This document shows, in pieces, positions 8,678-18,584 of a stretch of 64,000 bases of DNA. The translations under genes were made by a program, and so were the position numbers. This stretch comes from Alphaproteobacteria bacterium (GTDB taxonomy: Bacteria > Pseudomonadota > Alphaproteobacteria > Bin65): the NCBI GenBank assembly GCA_022819985.1, contig JAJEGH010000016.1, positions 99,850 through 163,849 of the forward strand, written 5' to 3'. The notes below the pieces were generated by a model that searched no databases, was not told the origin of the DNA, and saw only the letters and a program-made list of their open reading frames with translations. Position 1 is the first letter of the stretch, and each line of letters begins with the position of its first letter.

Positions 8678-9520
8678 GTGCGCGCTGCGGTCATGGTTGC
8701 GGCCGTGCCTGTCCTGCTGCTGACCGGCTGCACAAAAGGGATCCCGGACGTTCCCGAGCCCCGGCAGCGGCACCTGGCTGCGGCGGAAGCGGCGTTGCAG
8801 CGTGCGGCAGCCGTTCCGCCGCGCAAGATCGCCGCCGGCGAAAGCACGGCGGCTGTCATTCGCGTTCTCGGGCCGGTGCGGGCGTCCGCATACGGCGTTT
8901 GCCGGAAACTCAGGCTGCCGGATTTCCGGTGCAGGCTCGTGCGCGCGGTGGCGATCGAGGTTTCGGAGCACGATGCGGCCGTCAACGCCTATGCGGACCG
9001 CGAGGACGATATCCGCATTTCCGGCGGCCTGGTCCGCCATCTGGGCTCCGACGCGGAGATTGCCGCGGTGCTGGCGCACGAATTCGCCCATGTCATGTTC
9101 GGGCATGTCGAAGCGAAAACCATCGACCCGCCGCTCGGGCCCATGCTGTTCGGCCTCCCCGGACCGCGGCCGTCCCGCGGGGGCCGGCGAATTTACCGGA
9201 ATGCGATCGGTTTGCGGCTGCGGGCCGGCCCGGCGGACGCCGGCTTTCCTTCCAGCCTCCCTTACAGTCCCGAAATGGAGATCGAGGCCGACCGCACCGC
9301 CGTCTACACTTTACGCGCGGCCGGTTTCCCCCTCACCGCGATGCAGGACGCCCTGCTGCGCCTGATGCGCGCCGCGGCCGACCGTTCGAAGGGCGCCGGT
9401 TCCGGCAAGGTCGGGTATCTCGAAACCCATCCGAGCGGCACCCGCCGCCTGGCGCACCTGATTTCGGCTGTGGAAGCCGCGCGGTCCGGCACGCCGCTGA
9501 AGCCCGCCGACGCCCGGTAG
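8678..9520 (+). CDS. M48 family metallopeptidase, lipoprotein (tandem paralogue)
   Basis: The 280-residue protein is a diverged copy of the preceding gene: the same lipoprotein signal (lipobox LTGC, Cys18), HEFAH at 134-138 and a YSPEMEIEADRTAVY block shared almost identically with its neighbour. The segment between the zinc motif and the EIEAD motif differs strongly: the first copy has a glycine-rich, possibly membrane-dipping stretch, while this one has a proline/arginine-rich segment. The catalytic residues are intact, so it is probably active. The 119-bp spacer holds no other gene. Confidence 0.92.
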   Translation: MRAAVMVAAVPVLLLTGCTKGIPDVPEPRQRHLAAAEAALQRAAAVPPRKIAAGESTAAVIRVLGPVRASAYGVCRKLRLPDFRCRLVRAVAIEVSEHDAAVNAYADREDDIRISGGLVRHLGSDAEIAAVLAHEFAHVMFGHVEAKTIDPPLGPMLFGLPGPRPSRGGRRIYRNAIGLRLRAGPADAGFPSSLPYSPEMEIEADRTAVYTLRAAGFPLTAMQDALLRLMRAAADRSKGAGSGKVGYLETHPSGTRRLAHLISAVEAARSGTPLKPADAR

Positions 9521-9530
9521 GCGACGGTCC

Positions 9531-10214
9531 TTACGGCCCCGCGCCGCCTGCGATGCGTACCGCCGCCGCCTCCAGGAAACCGAGCAGGTCGTCCGTCGAA
9601 TGGTGGACGTAGCCGGCGTCGTGGCCGCTCATCGCCCAGTCGCTTTCCGTGCGGACATGGACGGTCGTCATGCCGCGTTCGTGGGCCGGCTTCAGGTTGA
9701 TCGCGATGTCCTCGATCAGCACGGCCGCCCCCGGGTCCATGGCGTGCCGGTCGAGGAACAGGTCGTAGAACGGATCGAGCGGCTTGGGATCGAAGCCGGC
9801 GGCGGCGATATCGAAAATATCGGCGAAGTGCCCGGCGACGCCGAGCCGCTCGAGCACCGCCTCGGCATGTTTCACCGAGCCGTTGGTGAAAATGTATTTC
9901 GGACCGTCGAGCCGGGCCAGAACGGCGCCCAGCGCCGCCGAAGGCGGAACCGGGCTGTAGTCGATATCGTGGACGTAATCGAGAAAATGGTGCGGATCGA
10001 TGCCGTATTCCTGCATCAGCCCCTTCATGGTCGTGCCGTATTGCCGGAAATAGCCCTTCTGCATCCGGCGGGCCTCGTCGTGCGGCAGGTCCAGCGCCTC
10101 CGCGATATAGGCGCCGATCCGCACGTCGACCTGGGCGAACAGGTTGCACTCGGCCGGATAGATCGTGTTGTCGAGGTCGAACACCCAGTGGCCGATATGG
10201 GACAGGTCGGGCAC
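9531..10214 (-). CDS. HAD superfamily pyrimidine 5'-nucleotidase
   Basis: The 227-residue protein has the four HAD motifs: FDLDNTIYP (Asp13 and Asp15), FTNGS, a lysine in the DPKPLDPFY segment, and LIEDIAIN. It belongs to the pyrimidine 5'-nucleotidase group (SDT1/TIGR01993-like) that dephosphorylates UMP/CMP or similar monophosphates in the cytoplasm. No ATG lies ahead of the first motif, so the GTG at 10214 is proposed as start; it sits 26 bp after the argB stop, consistent with co-transcription. This gene lies next to argB in many Alphaproteobacteria. Confidence 0.9.
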   Translation of the reverse strand: MPDLSHIGHWVFDLDNTIYPAECNLFAQVDVRIGAYIAEALDLPHDEARRMQKGYFRQYGTTMKGLMQEYGIDPHHFLDYVHDIDYSPVPPSAALGAVLARLDGPKYIFTNGSVKHAEAVLERLGVAGHFADIFDIAAAGFDPKPLDPFYDLFLDRHAMDPGAAVLIEDIAINLKPAHERGMTTVHVRTESDWAMSGHDAGYVHHSTDDLLGFLEAAAVRIAGGAGP

Positions 10215-10240
10215 GGCAGGCCGCTCGGGCGCCTTGCCGC

Positions 10241-11155
10241 CTAATCTGCGCGGATCAGGGTGCCGGTGCCGCTCTCGGTGAAGATTTCGAGCAGCATGGA
10301 ATGGGGCACCCGCCCGTCCAGGATCACCGCGGCCTCGACCCCGCCTTCGATGGCGCGGATACAGGTCTCGACCTTCGGGATCATGCCGCCCTTGATCGCG
10401 CCGTCGTCCATCAGGGCGCGCGCGGCGGCGACCGTCAGTTCCGGAACCAGTTCGCCGTCCCCGTCGAGCACGCCGCGCACGTCGGTCAGCAGGAACATGC
10501 GGATCGCCTCGCTGGCGGCGGCGACGGCGCCGGCGACCGTGTCGGCGTTGATATTGTAGGTCTCGCCCCTGGCGCCGACGCCGATCGGCGCGATCACCGG
10601 GATCAGGCCGCTGTCCAGCAGGTCTTCCAGGATTTCGGCGTCGACGGTATCCGGCTCGCCGACGAAGCCGAGATCCAGGATGCGCTCGATGTTCGAATCC
10701 GGATCGCGCCGGCTGCGCGTCAGTTTCTTCGCGCGGATCAGGCCGCCGTCCTTGCCGCTCAGGCCGATCGCCTTGCCGCCGGCCTTGTAGATCGACTGGA
10801 CGACCTGTTTGTTGATCGAGCCCGACAGCACCATCTCGACGATGTTGACGGTCTCGGCGTCGGTCACGCGCAGGCCGTCGACGAATTCGCTGGCGATGTT
10901 CAGCCGCTCCAGCATCCGGCCGATCTGGGGTCCGCCGCCGTGGACGACGATCGGGTTCACCCCGGCATGCTTCAGCAGAACGATATCGTTGGCGAAATTG
11001 TCCGAAAGGCGCTGGTCGCCCATCGCATGGCCGCCGTACTTGATGACGAAGGTCTGGCCGTCGTAGCGGCGCAGATAGGGCAGGGCCTCGGTCAGGGTCC
11101 GCGCCGTGCGCAACCACTGCTTCGCTTCGGTCAGGTTGAACTTCCGGTCAGCCAT
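10241..11155 (-). CDS. argB: acetylglutamate kinase
   Basis: ArgB phosphorylates N-acetylglutamate, the second step of arginine synthesis. The 304-residue product shows the amino-acid kinase pattern: [10 protein letters not shown] near residue 39-48, [13 protein letters not shown], the [12 protein letters not shown] motif and [10 protein letters not shown]. The length fits the family. The N-terminal helix before the kinase core is typical of hexameric, arginine-inhibited forms, so feedback control by arginine is likely by family. It lies between engB and the HAD phosphatase on the same strand. Confidence 0.97.
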   Translation of the reverse strand: MADRKFNLTEAKQWLRTARTLTEALPYLRRYDGQTFVIKYGGHAMGDQRLSDNFANDIVLLKHAGVNPIVVHGGGPQIGRMLERLNIASEFVDGLRVTDAETVNIVEMVLSGSINKQVVQSIYKAGGKAIGLSGKDGGLIRAKKLTRSRRDPDSNIERILDLGFVGEPDTVDAEILEDLLDSGLIPVIAPIGVGARGETYNINADTVAGAVAAASEAIRMFLLTDVRGVLDGDGELVPELTVAAARALMDDGAIKGGMIPKVETCIRAIEGGVEAAVILDGRVPHSMLLEIFTESGTGTLIRAD

Positions 11156-11215
11156 GGGGCAACCGTTCCAGTCTGCTGCTTCGGCGCCGATCGTAGCGGA
11201 AGATGCCGCAGCCGT

Positions 11216-11911
11216 TTAGGCCGGGAGCGCGACCGTGGCAAGGGCGGCGCGCAACTCGGCGATGCCCCGGCCCTTCTCCGCGCTGGTCGCGGCGATGTCC
11301 GGGTGGCAGGCGGGATGGCGCGCCGCGGCGCGCGATGTCTCGCTCAGGCAGGCTGCGAGTTCGCTTTCGCGCAGCTTGTCCGCCTTGGTCAGCACGATCT
11401 GGTAGGAGACCGCCGAGGCGTCCAGCAGTCCCATGATTTCCCGGTCGCCGGGCTTCGGGCCGTGGCGCGCATCGATCAGCAGGCAGACCCGGCGCAGGCT
11501 CGCCCGGCCGCGCAGGTAATCGCGGATCAGCGCATTCCACTGCCGCACCTTGTCCTTCGACGCCCGGGCGTAGCCGTAGCCCGGCAGGTCGACCAGGTGG
11601 AGCCGGCCGCCTAGGTCGAAAAAATTGATCTGCTGGGTCCGGCCCGGCGTGTTGGAGGTCCGCGCCAGCGTCTTGCGGTTGGTCAGCGCATTGATCAGGC
11701 TGGACTTGCCGACATTGGACCGGCCGGCGAAGGCGACCTCCGGCAGCGCGTCGGGCGGCAGGCCGGCGACCCGCACGACGCCGGCAACGAAACTGCATTC
11801 CTGCGCAAACAGCAACCGGCCCGCTTCGAGGGCGGCGGCTTCGGAGCCGGCCGCTTCGGGGCCGGCCGCTTCGGGGCCGCCGGTTCCGGAGTTTGCCGGG
11901 GCGTCGTTCAT
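11216..11911 (-). CDS. engB: ribosome biogenesis GTP-binding protein YsxC/EngB
   Basis: EngB is a GTPase needed for assembly of the large ribosomal subunit. In the 231-residue product the G motifs are clear: GRSNVGKSS (63-71), the switch region NTPGRTQQ (about 87-94), DLPG (108-111) and TKAD. The 30-residue N-terminal extension before the core is Ala/Glu/Gly-rich and contains a 15-bp tandem duplication (11846-11875) encoding repeated GPEAA. The ATG at 11911 lies 14 bp after the yidC stop, within the conserved rpmH-rnpA-yidD-yidC-engB-argB order. Confidence 0.96.
   Translation of the reverse strand: MNDAPANSGTGGPEAAGPEAAGSEAAALEAGRLLFAQECSFVAGVVRVAGLPPDALPEVAFAGRSNVGKSSLINALTNRKTLARTSNTPGRTQQINFFDLGGRLHLVDLPGYGYARASKDKVRQWNALIRDYLRGRASLRRVCLLIDARHGPKPGDREIMGLLDASAVSYQIVLTKADKLRESELAACLSETSRAAARHPACHPDIAATSAEKGRGIAELRAALATVALPA
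11846..11875. repeat. tandem 15-bp duplication in engB
   Basis: Two perfect 15-bp copies (GCCGGCCGCTTCGGG on the plus strand) encode a repeated Gly-Pro-Glu-Ala-Ala in the non-conserved N-terminal tail of EngB. The frame is preserved. Confidence 0.9.
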
Positions 11912-11925
11912 GGCCGCCGGCACGG

Positions 11926-14025
11926 CTATTTGCGCCGGCCGCGCCCGCTGCTGCTGCGCCGGCCCCGCCCGCCTTTCGAGCGGCCCTTGCCTGATTTTTC
12001 GGCCGGCGGCTTGTTGCGGCTCTGCTTGCTGCGGCCCGGATTGGCGCCGACGCCGGCCGGCGCGCGCGCCCGTTGCCGGGCGGGGCGCTTCGACGCCGGC
12101 GCTTCGGCGTCCTCGTCGTCTTCGGCATCTGCTGCGGCGTCCGAATCCTCGTCGCCGGCCTCCGCCCCGGCGGGCACGAGGTCGCGGACGTTGCGCGCGG
12201 CCTCCTTTTTCTCCCAGACGCCCATGCGCTTCATGATCACCCATTGCTGGCCGATCGAGAGCGTGTTGTTCCACGCCCAGTAGATGATCAGCCCGGCCGG
12301 GAAGATCGCCAGCATGACGGTGAACACGAAAGGCAGCGCCATGAAGATCTTCTGCTGCATCGGATCGGCCGGCGGCGGGTTGATCTTCTGCTGCAGGAAC
12401 ATCGTGAGCCCCATGATGATCGGCCAGATGCCGATATCGACATAGGGAATGCCCGACGGCCCCCAGGGCAGCAGGCCGAACAGGTTCACGATCGTCGTCG
12501 GGTCCGGCGCCGAGAGATCCTGGATCCACCAGAAGAACGGCGCGTGGCGCATGTCCACGGCGATGAACAGCGTCTTGTAGAGCGCGAAGAACACCGGGAT
12601 CTGGAGCAGGATGGGCAGGCAGCCGGAGGCCGGGTTGATTTTCTTCTCCTTGTAGAGCGCCATCAGCTCCCGGTTCATCTGCTGCTTGTCGTCGGCATAG
12701 CGCTCGCGCAGCTTCATCATCTCCGGTTGCAGCTTCTTCATCCGGCTCATGCTGCGGTAGGAGCGGTTGGCGAGCGGGAAGAAAACGATCTTGACCAGGA
12801 TCGTCGCGATCAGGATGGCGACGCCGAAATTGCCGACATAGCCGAACAGAATCTGGAGCAGCAGATAGAAGGGCTGGGTGAGAAAGAAGAACCAGCCCCA
12901 GTCGACCAGCCAGTTGAACCGCGGGATGCCGAATTTCTCCTCATAGGATTTGAGGGCGGCGGATTCCTTGGGCCCGGCCAGAATCCGGAGTGTCCGGGAG
13001 GCTTCCCCGCCCGGGGCGATCCGGAGGTCGGCCTCGGTCTTGAAATAGGTTCGGAAGACGTCGGCGAAGCCTTCGAACCTGTCCCGGTGATCGAAGGTGA
13101 ATTCGTACTTTTCCTTCTGGTCCGGCGCGAGGGCAACGGCCCAGTACTGGTCGCTGAAGGCGATCCAGCCGCCGGTCGACCGGTAGGTCTGGGACTCGTC
13201 CTTGAGGTCGGAATAGTCCAGAGGGCTGTCGAAGATTTCCTGCCCTACCGTGATGTAGTTTTCTTCGCCCGGCTCCTTGACGGTCGCGTGGCCGCTTTCG
13301 CTGAGAATGAAGAAGCCGAATGTCTTCGGCTCGCCGTGGCGGTGCACGAAGCCGGTCGGCCGCAGTACCAAGGGCTTGCCGCTGCCGTTTACGACCTTCC
13401 GTTCGACCGTCACGAGATATTTCCGGTCGATGGAATAGGTGCGGCGGAATTCGACGCCGTCGCCGTTCTTCCAGGTCAGCGTGACCGGTTTGCCGACACC
13501 CAGCACGGTGCGGTCGGCCTGCCAGATCGTGTCCGGCCCCGGTACGACGCCCTCGCTCCGGCCCGGCACCTCCCAGGTCATGCCGACATAGTAGGCATCC
13601 TTGGTGAGGCCGGGCCGCAACAGGTGAATCCGTTCCTGTTTCTTGATGGTCTCCCAGTGCCTCTCAAGCGTCAGATCGTCGAATACCGCGCCGATCCGGC
13701 AGATCGATCCGGTAACGACTTCGGTCTCGATGGCAATTCTCAGGCTTCGGCCGTCGCTGCTCCGGCATGCGGCCAGGGCCTCCTCGCGCGGCAGGACGGG
13801 TTTGTCGGCAACGTCGCGGACCGGGGCTCTGGAGCGCGACTTTCCGGCGCCCGCCTGCTGTTGCGTGCCCGGCCCCACGTCCGTCCCCGCGCCCGTCTGC
13901 CGGCCGGTGTCGCGCTGGCCGAGCTTCTCCTGCGGAGCGAAGATCAACTGGAACCCGAAGATGATGGCGATCGAAAACAGGATCGCCATGATCAGGTTGT
14001 GGGTGTCCGTCCGTTCAGGTCCCAC
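11926..14025 (-). CDS. yidC: membrane protein insertase YidC (Oxa1 family)
   Basis: YidC inserts and folds inner-membrane proteins, alone or with SecYEG. The 699-residue product has the N-terminal membrane segment (about 12-29), a large periplasmic domain, and the conserved 60KD_IMP core with [39 protein letters not shown] and the final hydrophobic segments. It is longer than the usual 560-600 residues because of a roughly 100-residue cytoplasmic tail, first Glu/Asp-rich and then strongly Lys/Arg-rich. Basic tails occur in some YidC/Oxa1 proteins and help ribosome binding. The start overlaps the end of yidD by 11 bases. Confidence 0.97.
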   Translation of the reverse strand: MGPERTDTHNLIMAILFSIAIIFGFQLIFAPQEKLGQRDTGRQTGAGTDVGPGTQQQAGAGKSRSRAPVRDVADKPVLPREEALAACRSSDGRSLRIAIETEVVTGSICRIGAVFDDLTLERHWETIKKQERIHLLRPGLTKDAYYVGMTWEVPGRSEGVVPGPDTIWQADRTVLGVGKPVTLTWKNGDGVEFRRTYSIDRKYLVTVERKVVNGSGKPLVLRPTGFVHRHGEPKTFGFFILSESGHATVKEPGEENYITVGQEIFDSPLDYSDLKDESQTYRSTGGWIAFSDQYWAVALAPDQKEKYEFTFDHRDRFEGFADVFRTYFKTEADLRIAPGGEASRTLRILAGPKESAALKSYEEKFGIPRFNWLVDWGWFFFLTQPFYLLLQILFGYVGNFGVAILIATILVKIVFFPLANRSYRSMSRMKKLQPEMMKLRERYADDKQQMNRELMALYKEKKINPASGCLPILLQIPVFFALYKTLFIAVDMRHAPFFWWIQDLSAPDPTTIVNLFGLLPWGPSGIPYVDIGIWPIIMGLTMFLQQKINPPPADPMQQKIFMALPFVFTVMLAIFPAGLIIYWAWNNTLSIGQQWVIMKRMGVWEKKEAARNVRDLVPAGAEAGDEDSDAAADAEDDEDAEAPASKRPARQRARAPAGVGANPGRSKQSRNKPPAEKSGKGRSKGGRGRRSSSGRGRRK

Positions 14026-14338
14026 GAGTAGACTCCGTCGACTCCGTCGGCTCCATCGGGCGGCGCGGCGGCACGGGGTCGTAGCCCGATCCGCCCCAGG
14101 GATGGCAGCGGCCGATCCGCTTCAGGCCGAGCCAGCCGCCGCGCAGGGCGCCATGGCTGCGGACCGCGTCGGCGGCATATTCCGAACAGGTCGGCGCAAA
14201 GCGGCACTGCCGGCCGAGAACCGCCGACAGGGAATAGCGATAGACCAGGATCGCACCCAGGATCAGGCGCGCGGCGGGGCTCTGCGGCGGAAGCGCCGGG
14301 GACGGGGCGGCTGTGGGCGGGGCGGCAGCGGGCGGCAT
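14015..14338 (-). CDS. yidD: membrane protein insertion efficiency factor YidD
   Basis: YidD is a small membrane-associated protein that aids YidC-dependent insertion. The family core is clear: [30 protein letters not shown], then [18 protein letters not shown]. It has a Pro/Ala-rich N-terminal leader and a C-terminal PTESTEST tail produced by 9-bp repeats. Two starts are possible: ATG at 14338 (used here, just past the rnpA stop) or ATG at 14359 inside rnpA, adding seven residues. It sits between rnpA and yidC, its classical position. Confidence 0.92.
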   Translation of the reverse strand: MPPAAAPPTAAPSPALPPQSPAARLILGAILVYRYSLSAVLGRQCRFAPTCSEYAADAVRSHGALRGGWLGLKRIGRCHPWGGSGYDPVPPRRPMEPTESTESTRGT

Positions 14339-14342
14339 GGGT

Positions 14343-14789
14343 TCAGGCGGCCTCCCCATCGGCCTCGGCCCCGGATTCGGCCCCGGATTCGGACACGCGG
14401 CGGCGCAGTTTTTTCAGCCGCCTCAGGGCGTCGCGAAGATCGCGCTGCAGGTCCGGCCACGGCCGGGTCAGCGTGGCCCGGCGCGCGATCAGCACATAAT
14501 CGGTGCCGGGCTTGGCAAGGCGTTTCAGATCGCCCGCCGCGAGCGCCCGCAGCCGGCGGCGGGCCCGGTTGCGCTCGACGGCGTTGCCGACCTTCTTGCT
14601 CGCGGTCAGCCCGATGCCGATATCGGCCGGGCCGCCCGTCGGGCCGTCCGCCGGGCCGTCCGTCGGGGCGTCGCGCACCGGGCACGCCTGCAGGACGAGC
14701 CCCGGCGCGACCGAGCGGCGCCCCTTGTGCCGGACGCGCAGGAACTCCGGGCGGCGCTGAAGACGCCGAAGGGTCGGTTCTGCTGGCAT
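14343..14789 (-). CDS. rnpA: ribonuclease P protein component
   Basis: RnpA is the protein cofactor of RNase P, which matures tRNA 5' ends. The 148-residue protein has the RNR signature [17 protein letters not shown] and the N-terminal [19 protein letters not shown] region that contacts precursor tRNA. Between these, a 12-bp repeat (14629-14664) adds Gly-Pro-rich residues ([14 protein letters not shown]) that are not part of the conserved fold and probably form an exposed loop. The start is the ATG at 14789, 98 bp after the rpmH stop. Confidence 0.95.
   Translation of the reverse strand: MPAEPTLRRLQRRPEFLRVRHKGRRSVAPGLVLQACPVRDAPTDGPADGPTGGPADIGIGLTASKKVGNAVERNRARRRLRALAAGDLKRLAKPGTDYVLIARRATLTRPWPDLQRDLRDALRRLKKLRRRVSESGAESGAEADGEAA
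14629..14664. repeat. three tandem 12-bp units inside rnpA
   Basis: Three near-identical 12-bp units of the form GGGCCGTCCGTC insert a Gly-Pro-rich loop into RnpA ahead of its RNR signature. The frame is preserved, and the insertion falls between conserved blocks. Confidence 0.85.
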
Positions 14790-14887
14790 CCTGACGGGCG
14801 TTGCGCTGGCCGGCCTGTGGGCGATCTGTCGAAGTCGATACGTTCTTGCGGTGCCGCCCGAGGGCGCTCGGGCGCAGGATTGGCGGG

Positions 14888-15022
14888 TCAGGCCGAAAGC
14901 CGCTTGCGGCCCTTGGCGCGGCGGCGGGCCAGAACCTGGCGGCCGCCCTTGGTCGCCATGCGAGCGCGGAAACCGTGACGCCGTTTGCGCACCAGCACGC
15001 TGGGCTGGTAGGTGCGTTTCAC
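14888..15022 (-). CDS. rpmH: 50S ribosomal protein L34
   Basis: The 44-residue product begins with KRTYQPS after the initiator and continues with a strongly basic sequence ending in [10 protein letters not shown], the full L34 family pattern. The start codon is GTG at 15022, preceded at a proper distance by GGAGA; an upstream in-frame ATG would add residues foreign to L34. It heads the minus-strand rpmH-rnpA-yidD-yidC-engB-argB cluster. Confidence 0.97.
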   Translation of the reverse strand: MKRTYQPSVLVRKRRHGFRARMATKGGRQVLARRRAKGRKRLSA

Positions 15023-15380
15023 CGGACATTCTCCATTGATTCTGCAGCGCCGATGCGACACGCCCGCCGGCGGCAATGCCGGCAGGCAATCGCCCGATGG
15101 ACAACCGCCCGACGAACGGCAGCCGGATCGGACCGTTCCATCGGGGCAACGGCGGCGCCCGAAAGCCGTGCAGCGGGATATACGGATTGAGCGCCCTTGC
15201 GGTCAACACGGCCGCGCCCCGGCGGGCGGCGACGAATCGGCACGTTCCCCCCAAACATTCCCCCGGCACATTCCCCGCGCGCGGCCGGCCTCGCGCATTG
15301 TCACAGAGATTTGCACTGTCCGACCGCCGCCGACCGCGCTATGGATCGCTTCGACCCGCCCGACCCGAGCGCACCGTCCC
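15023..15380. other. divergent intergenic region between rpmH and the VTT-domain gene
   Basis: These 358 bp separate the divergent starts of rpmH and the following membrane protein and should hold both promoters. A convincing sigma-70 pair could not be picked out. No DnaA boxes of the TTATNCACA type were seen, and no reading frame in it resembles a gene. Confidence 0.5.
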
Positions 15381-16154
15381 GTGACCGATTCGCCGAACCC
15401 ATCGCAACCGACTGCCGGGAACCGCCGGTCCCGCTGGGTCCGCGTGCTGCCCCTGGCCGTTTTGCTGTTCGGTCTGGCCCTGTTCCTGGCCATGGGCTGG
15501 CACCGCTATATCAGCTTCGAGCAATTGCGCGAGCACCGCGAGGCGCTGGAGCAATGGGTTGCGGCCCAGGGGATATGGGCGCCGGTCATTTACGGCCTGG
15601 CCTACGCCGCCATGATCGCCTTCTCCATCCCCGGCGGCGCCGTGGCAACGATCGTCGGCGGGTTCTTCTTCGGTCTCGTGACCGGCTCGATCGCTGTGGT
15701 CGTCTCCGCCACGGCCGGCGCAACCGTCCTCTTCCTCGCAGCCCGCACCGCCCTGGGCGCCGTCCTGCGCCGGAAATCCGAGGGCTGGCTGCACCGGATG
15801 GAGGAGGGCTTCCGGGAAAACGCCTTCTCCTACCTGATGGTCCTGCGCCTGATCCCGCTCTTCCCCTTCTGGCTGGTCAACCTCGTTCCCGCCTTTCTCG
15901 GCGTCAGCCTGCGCACCTATGTGATCGCCACCTTTTTCGGCATCATGCCGGGCTCGATCGTCTATGTCAGCCTGGGCAACGGGATCGGCGCGTTGCTGGA
16001 GAGCGGCGGCACGCCGGACTTCGGCATCGTCTTCAGAGCGGAAATTCTGCTGCCGCTGGTCGGCCTGGCGATCCTGTCGATGCTGCCGGTCGTCTACAAG
16101 CGCTACCGGCGCAACAAGGCCGGCGGCCCGCCGGATGCAGCGCCCGGCGCCTGA
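15381..16154 (+). CDS. TVP38/TMEM64 family (VTT domain) membrane protein
   Basis: The 257-residue protein has about five or six membrane segments and the VTT/SNARE-associated core: FSIPGGAVATIVGGFFFG, a Gly/Ala-rich segment, and the FREN-x-F-x-Y-L-x-x-LRLIPLFPFWLVN block followed by PGSIVYVSLGNG. VTT (DedA-related) proteins are thought to translocate or scramble lipids. The start is taken as the GTG at 15381 (GTGACCGATTCG); no ATG occurs between it and the first membrane segment. It is followed after 24 bp by a histidine kinase gene on the same strand. Confidence 0.92.
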   Translation: MTDSPNPSQPTAGNRRSRWVRVLPLAVLLFGLALFLAMGWHRYISFEQLREHREALEQWVAAQGIWAPVIYGLAYAAMIAFSIPGGAVATIVGGFFFGLVTGSIAVVVSATAGATVLFLAARTALGAVLRRKSEGWLHRMEEGFRENAFSYLMVLRLIPLFPFWLVNLVPAFLGVSLRTYVIATFFGIMPGSIVYVSLGNGIGALLESGGTPDFGIVFRAEILLPLVGLAILSMLPVVYKRYRRNKAGGPPDAAPGA

Positions 16155-16178
16155 CGGGGTTTCCGTGAAGGGGCCTCC

Positions 16179-17639
16179 ATGACGGAGCGCGACGCCGCAG
16201 GCCGCAACATGCAGGATGCCGCCGGCTCCCGCACGCGCCTGCGGCTGTCCTGGAGCACCGGCCTGTCGACCAGGCTGCTGATCCTGACGGCGGTCTTCGT
16301 CATGCTGGCGGAGGTTTTGATCTATCTGCCGTCGATCGCGCGCTACCGGCAGGTCTATCTGGAAAACGTCCTGTCCGACGCCCATCTGGCGACGCTGGCG
16401 CTGGATGCGGCGCCGGACAATATGGTGAGTCCGGAACTCAGCCGCCGCCTGCTGTCGCACGCCCGCGCCCTGGCGATCGTCCAGCGCCGGGCCGACGGGT
16501 CGCGGCATCTGATGACCGCCGGAATGCCGCCCAGAGTGACGAAGCGCACCAGCCTGGGAAATCCGGACTTCCTGCTGCTGGTCTGGGACGCCATCGACAC
16601 CCTGGCCGCCGGCGGCGAGCGGGTGCTGCGTGTCGTCGGCCCGTCGCCGCGCGACCCGGCGACCGCCCTCGAAGTCCTGATTTCCGATACGGCGCTGCGC
16701 CGGGGCATGCTGGAATATTCCCAGCGCATCCTGATCCTGTCGCTGATCATCTCCTTTTTTACCGCCACGCTGGTGTTCCTTACCCTGCACTGGCTGATCG
16801 TCCGCCCGGTGCAGCGGCTGACCGACAACATGGTCCGGTTCAGCGACGACCCGACCGACGAGGCGCGGATGCTGAAGCCGGCCGGCCGCCGCGACGAGAT
16901 CGGACTGGCGCAGGAGGAATATGCCCATCTGCAGCAGAATCTGCGGATCGCGCTGGGCCAGAACGAGCGCCTGGCGGCCCTCGGCGCCGCGATCGCCCGG
17001 ATCAACCACGACCTGCGCAACATGCTGGCCGCCGCGCAGCTCGTATCGGACCGGCTCGCCGGCAGCGAAGACCCGGGTGTCCGGCGGATCGCGCCGACGC
17101 TGGTGCGCTCGATCGACCGGGCGGTCCGGCTGTGCACCCAGACCCTGGATTTCGCGCGGGATGCGAAAGCGACGCGCAAGGCCGAATATTTCTTCCTCAA
17201 CGAACTGGTGCTCGAACTGGCGTCGGTTCACGGACCGGAGCATCCCGGCACGTCGTTCGACAGCGACATGCCCGGCGACCTCACGATCTTTGCCGACCGG
17301 AGTCAGATATTCCGCGCCCTGTCGAACCTGATGCGCAATGCGGCCCAGGCCGGCGCGCAGACCGTGACCGTCCGCGCGGAGACGACGGAAGGCCTGGCCG
17401 TCGTGAATGTCATCGATGACGGGCCGGGCCTGCCCGACGATATCCGCCAGACCCTCTTCAAACCCTTCAGCACCCGGCCGGGCGCGGGCGGCACCGGGCT
17501 CGGCATGGCGATCGCGCACGAAATCGTCTCGGCCCATGGCGGGTTTATCGAACTGGTATCGACCGGCACGGCGGATACCCACTTCCGCATCACCCTGCCC
17601 CAGAGCGCCGCCGCGCCGGACCCGGACGGCGGCGCATGA
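16179..17639 (+). CDS. sensor histidine kinase, no adjacent response regulator
   Basis: The 486-residue protein has two membrane segments (about 28-48 and 186-207) flanking a sensor region of roughly 135 residues, then a HAMP-like linker, the dimerisation helix with the phosphoacceptor (NHDLRN, His277), and an HATPase domain with N box LSNLMRNAAQAG, G1 DDGPGLP, F box FKPFSTRPG and G2 GGTGLGMAIA. All ATP-binding motifs look intact. No response regulator gene is adjacent, so its partner must be encoded elsewhere. The gene lies 78 bp before panB. Confidence 0.94.
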   Translation: MTERDAAGRNMQDAAGSRTRLRLSWSTGLSTRLLILTAVFVMLAEVLIYLPSIARYRQVYLENVLSDAHLATLALDAAPDNMVSPELSRRLLSHARALAIVQRRADGSRHLMTAGMPPRVTKRTSLGNPDFLLLVWDAIDTLAAGGERVLRVVGPSPRDPATALEVLISDTALRRGMLEYSQRILILSLIISFFTATLVFLTLHWLIVRPVQRLTDNMVRFSDDPTDEARMLKPAGRRDEIGLAQEEYAHLQQNLRIALGQNERLAALGAAIARINHDLRNMLAAAQLVSDRLAGSEDPGVRRIAPTLVRSIDRAVRLCTQTLDFARDAKATRKAEYFFLNELVLELASVHGPEHPGTSFDSDMPGDLTIFADRSQIFRALSNLMRNAAQAGAQTVTVRAETTEGLAVVNVIDDGPGLPDDIRQTLFKPFSTRPGAGGTGLGMAIAHEIVSAHGGFIELVSTGTADTHFRITLPQSAAAPDPDGGA

Positions 17640-17717
17640 ATTCCGGCGGTTTCCGCCCGCCGGGCGCTGCGCTACTGTAGCCGGCACCGGGAAGCGGGCA
17701 GAGGCAGGACCTGTGAC

Positions 17718-18569
17718 ATGAGCGTTCAGACGAACGTCGGGGGCAACGGGCCTGCGGTGGGCCGGCGGCTGACCGCACCCGATATCGGCGCGCGGAAAGG
17801 CGATACGCCGGTCGTCTGCCTGACGGCCTACACAACGCCGGTCGCCCGCCTGCTCGACCCCCATGTCGACCTGCTGCTGGTCGGCGACAGCCTGGGCATG
17901 GTGCTCTACGGGCTGGACAGCACGCTCGGCGTCACCCTCGACATGATGATCGCCCACGGCCAGGCCGTGATGCGCGGTTCGGAACGGGCCTGCGTCATCG
18001 TCGATATGCCGTTCGGCAGCTACCAGGAATCGGCAGCCCAGGCGTTCCGCAACTGCGCCCGGGCGATGTCGGAAGTCCGCTGCCAGGGCGTCAAGCTGGA
18101 GGGCGGCCGTGAAATGGCGGAAACCGTGGACCGTCTGGTCCGGTGCGGCATCCCGGTCATGGGCCATGTCGGCCTCACGCCCCAGTCGGTGAACGCGTTC
18201 GGCGGCTTCAAAGCCCAGGGCCGCGACGAGGCGGCGGCCGACCGCATCGCGGCGGACGCCGCAGCCATCGCCGAGGCCGGGGCCTTCGCCATCGTCGTCG
18301 AAGGGGTGCCCGAACCGCTGGGCCGGCGCATCACCGAAGAGGTCGCCGTGCCGACCGTCGGGATCGGCGCCTCGCCGGCCTGCGACGGCCAGGTTCTGGT
18401 GACCGAGGATCTCCTCGGCCTGTTCGGCGATTTCCAGCCGAAATTCGTCAAGCGGTATGCCGAACTCGCCCCGGCGGTCGAGGACGCGGCGCGGCGCTTT
18501 GCGGCCGACGTGCGGGACCGGGAGTTTCCGTCCGCCGAATACTGTTTCGGCGCCTCAAGGCCGGCCTGA
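17718..18569 (+). CDS. panB: 3-methyl-2-oxobutanoate hydroxymethyltransferase
   Basis: PanB adds a hydroxymethyl group from 5,10-methylene-THF to alpha-ketoisovalerate, giving ketopantoate, the first step of pantothenate synthesis. The 283-residue protein has the expected magnesium ligands Asp57 (LLVGDSLG) and Asp96 ([10 protein letters not shown]), Lys126 (CQGVKLEGG) and the catalytic Glu195 ([10 protein letters not shown]). [14 protein letters not shown] is also family-typical. panC follows after 15 bp, so the two form an operon. Confidence 0.97.
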   Translation: MSVQTNVGGNGPAVGRRLTAPDIGARKGDTPVVCLTAYTTPVARLLDPHVDLLLVGDSLGMVLYGLDSTLGVTLDMMIAHGQAVMRGSERACVIVDMPFGSYQESAAQAFRNCARAMSEVRCQGVKLEGGREMAETVDRLVRCGIPVMGHVGLTPQSVNAFGGFKAQGRDEAAADRIAADAAAIAEAGAFAIVVEGVPEPLGRRITEEVAVPTVGIGASPACDGQVLVTEDLLGLFGDFQPKFVKRYAELAPAVEDAARRFAADVRDREFPSAEYCFGASRPA

Positions 18570-18584
18570 CAGGACCTGCGATCG

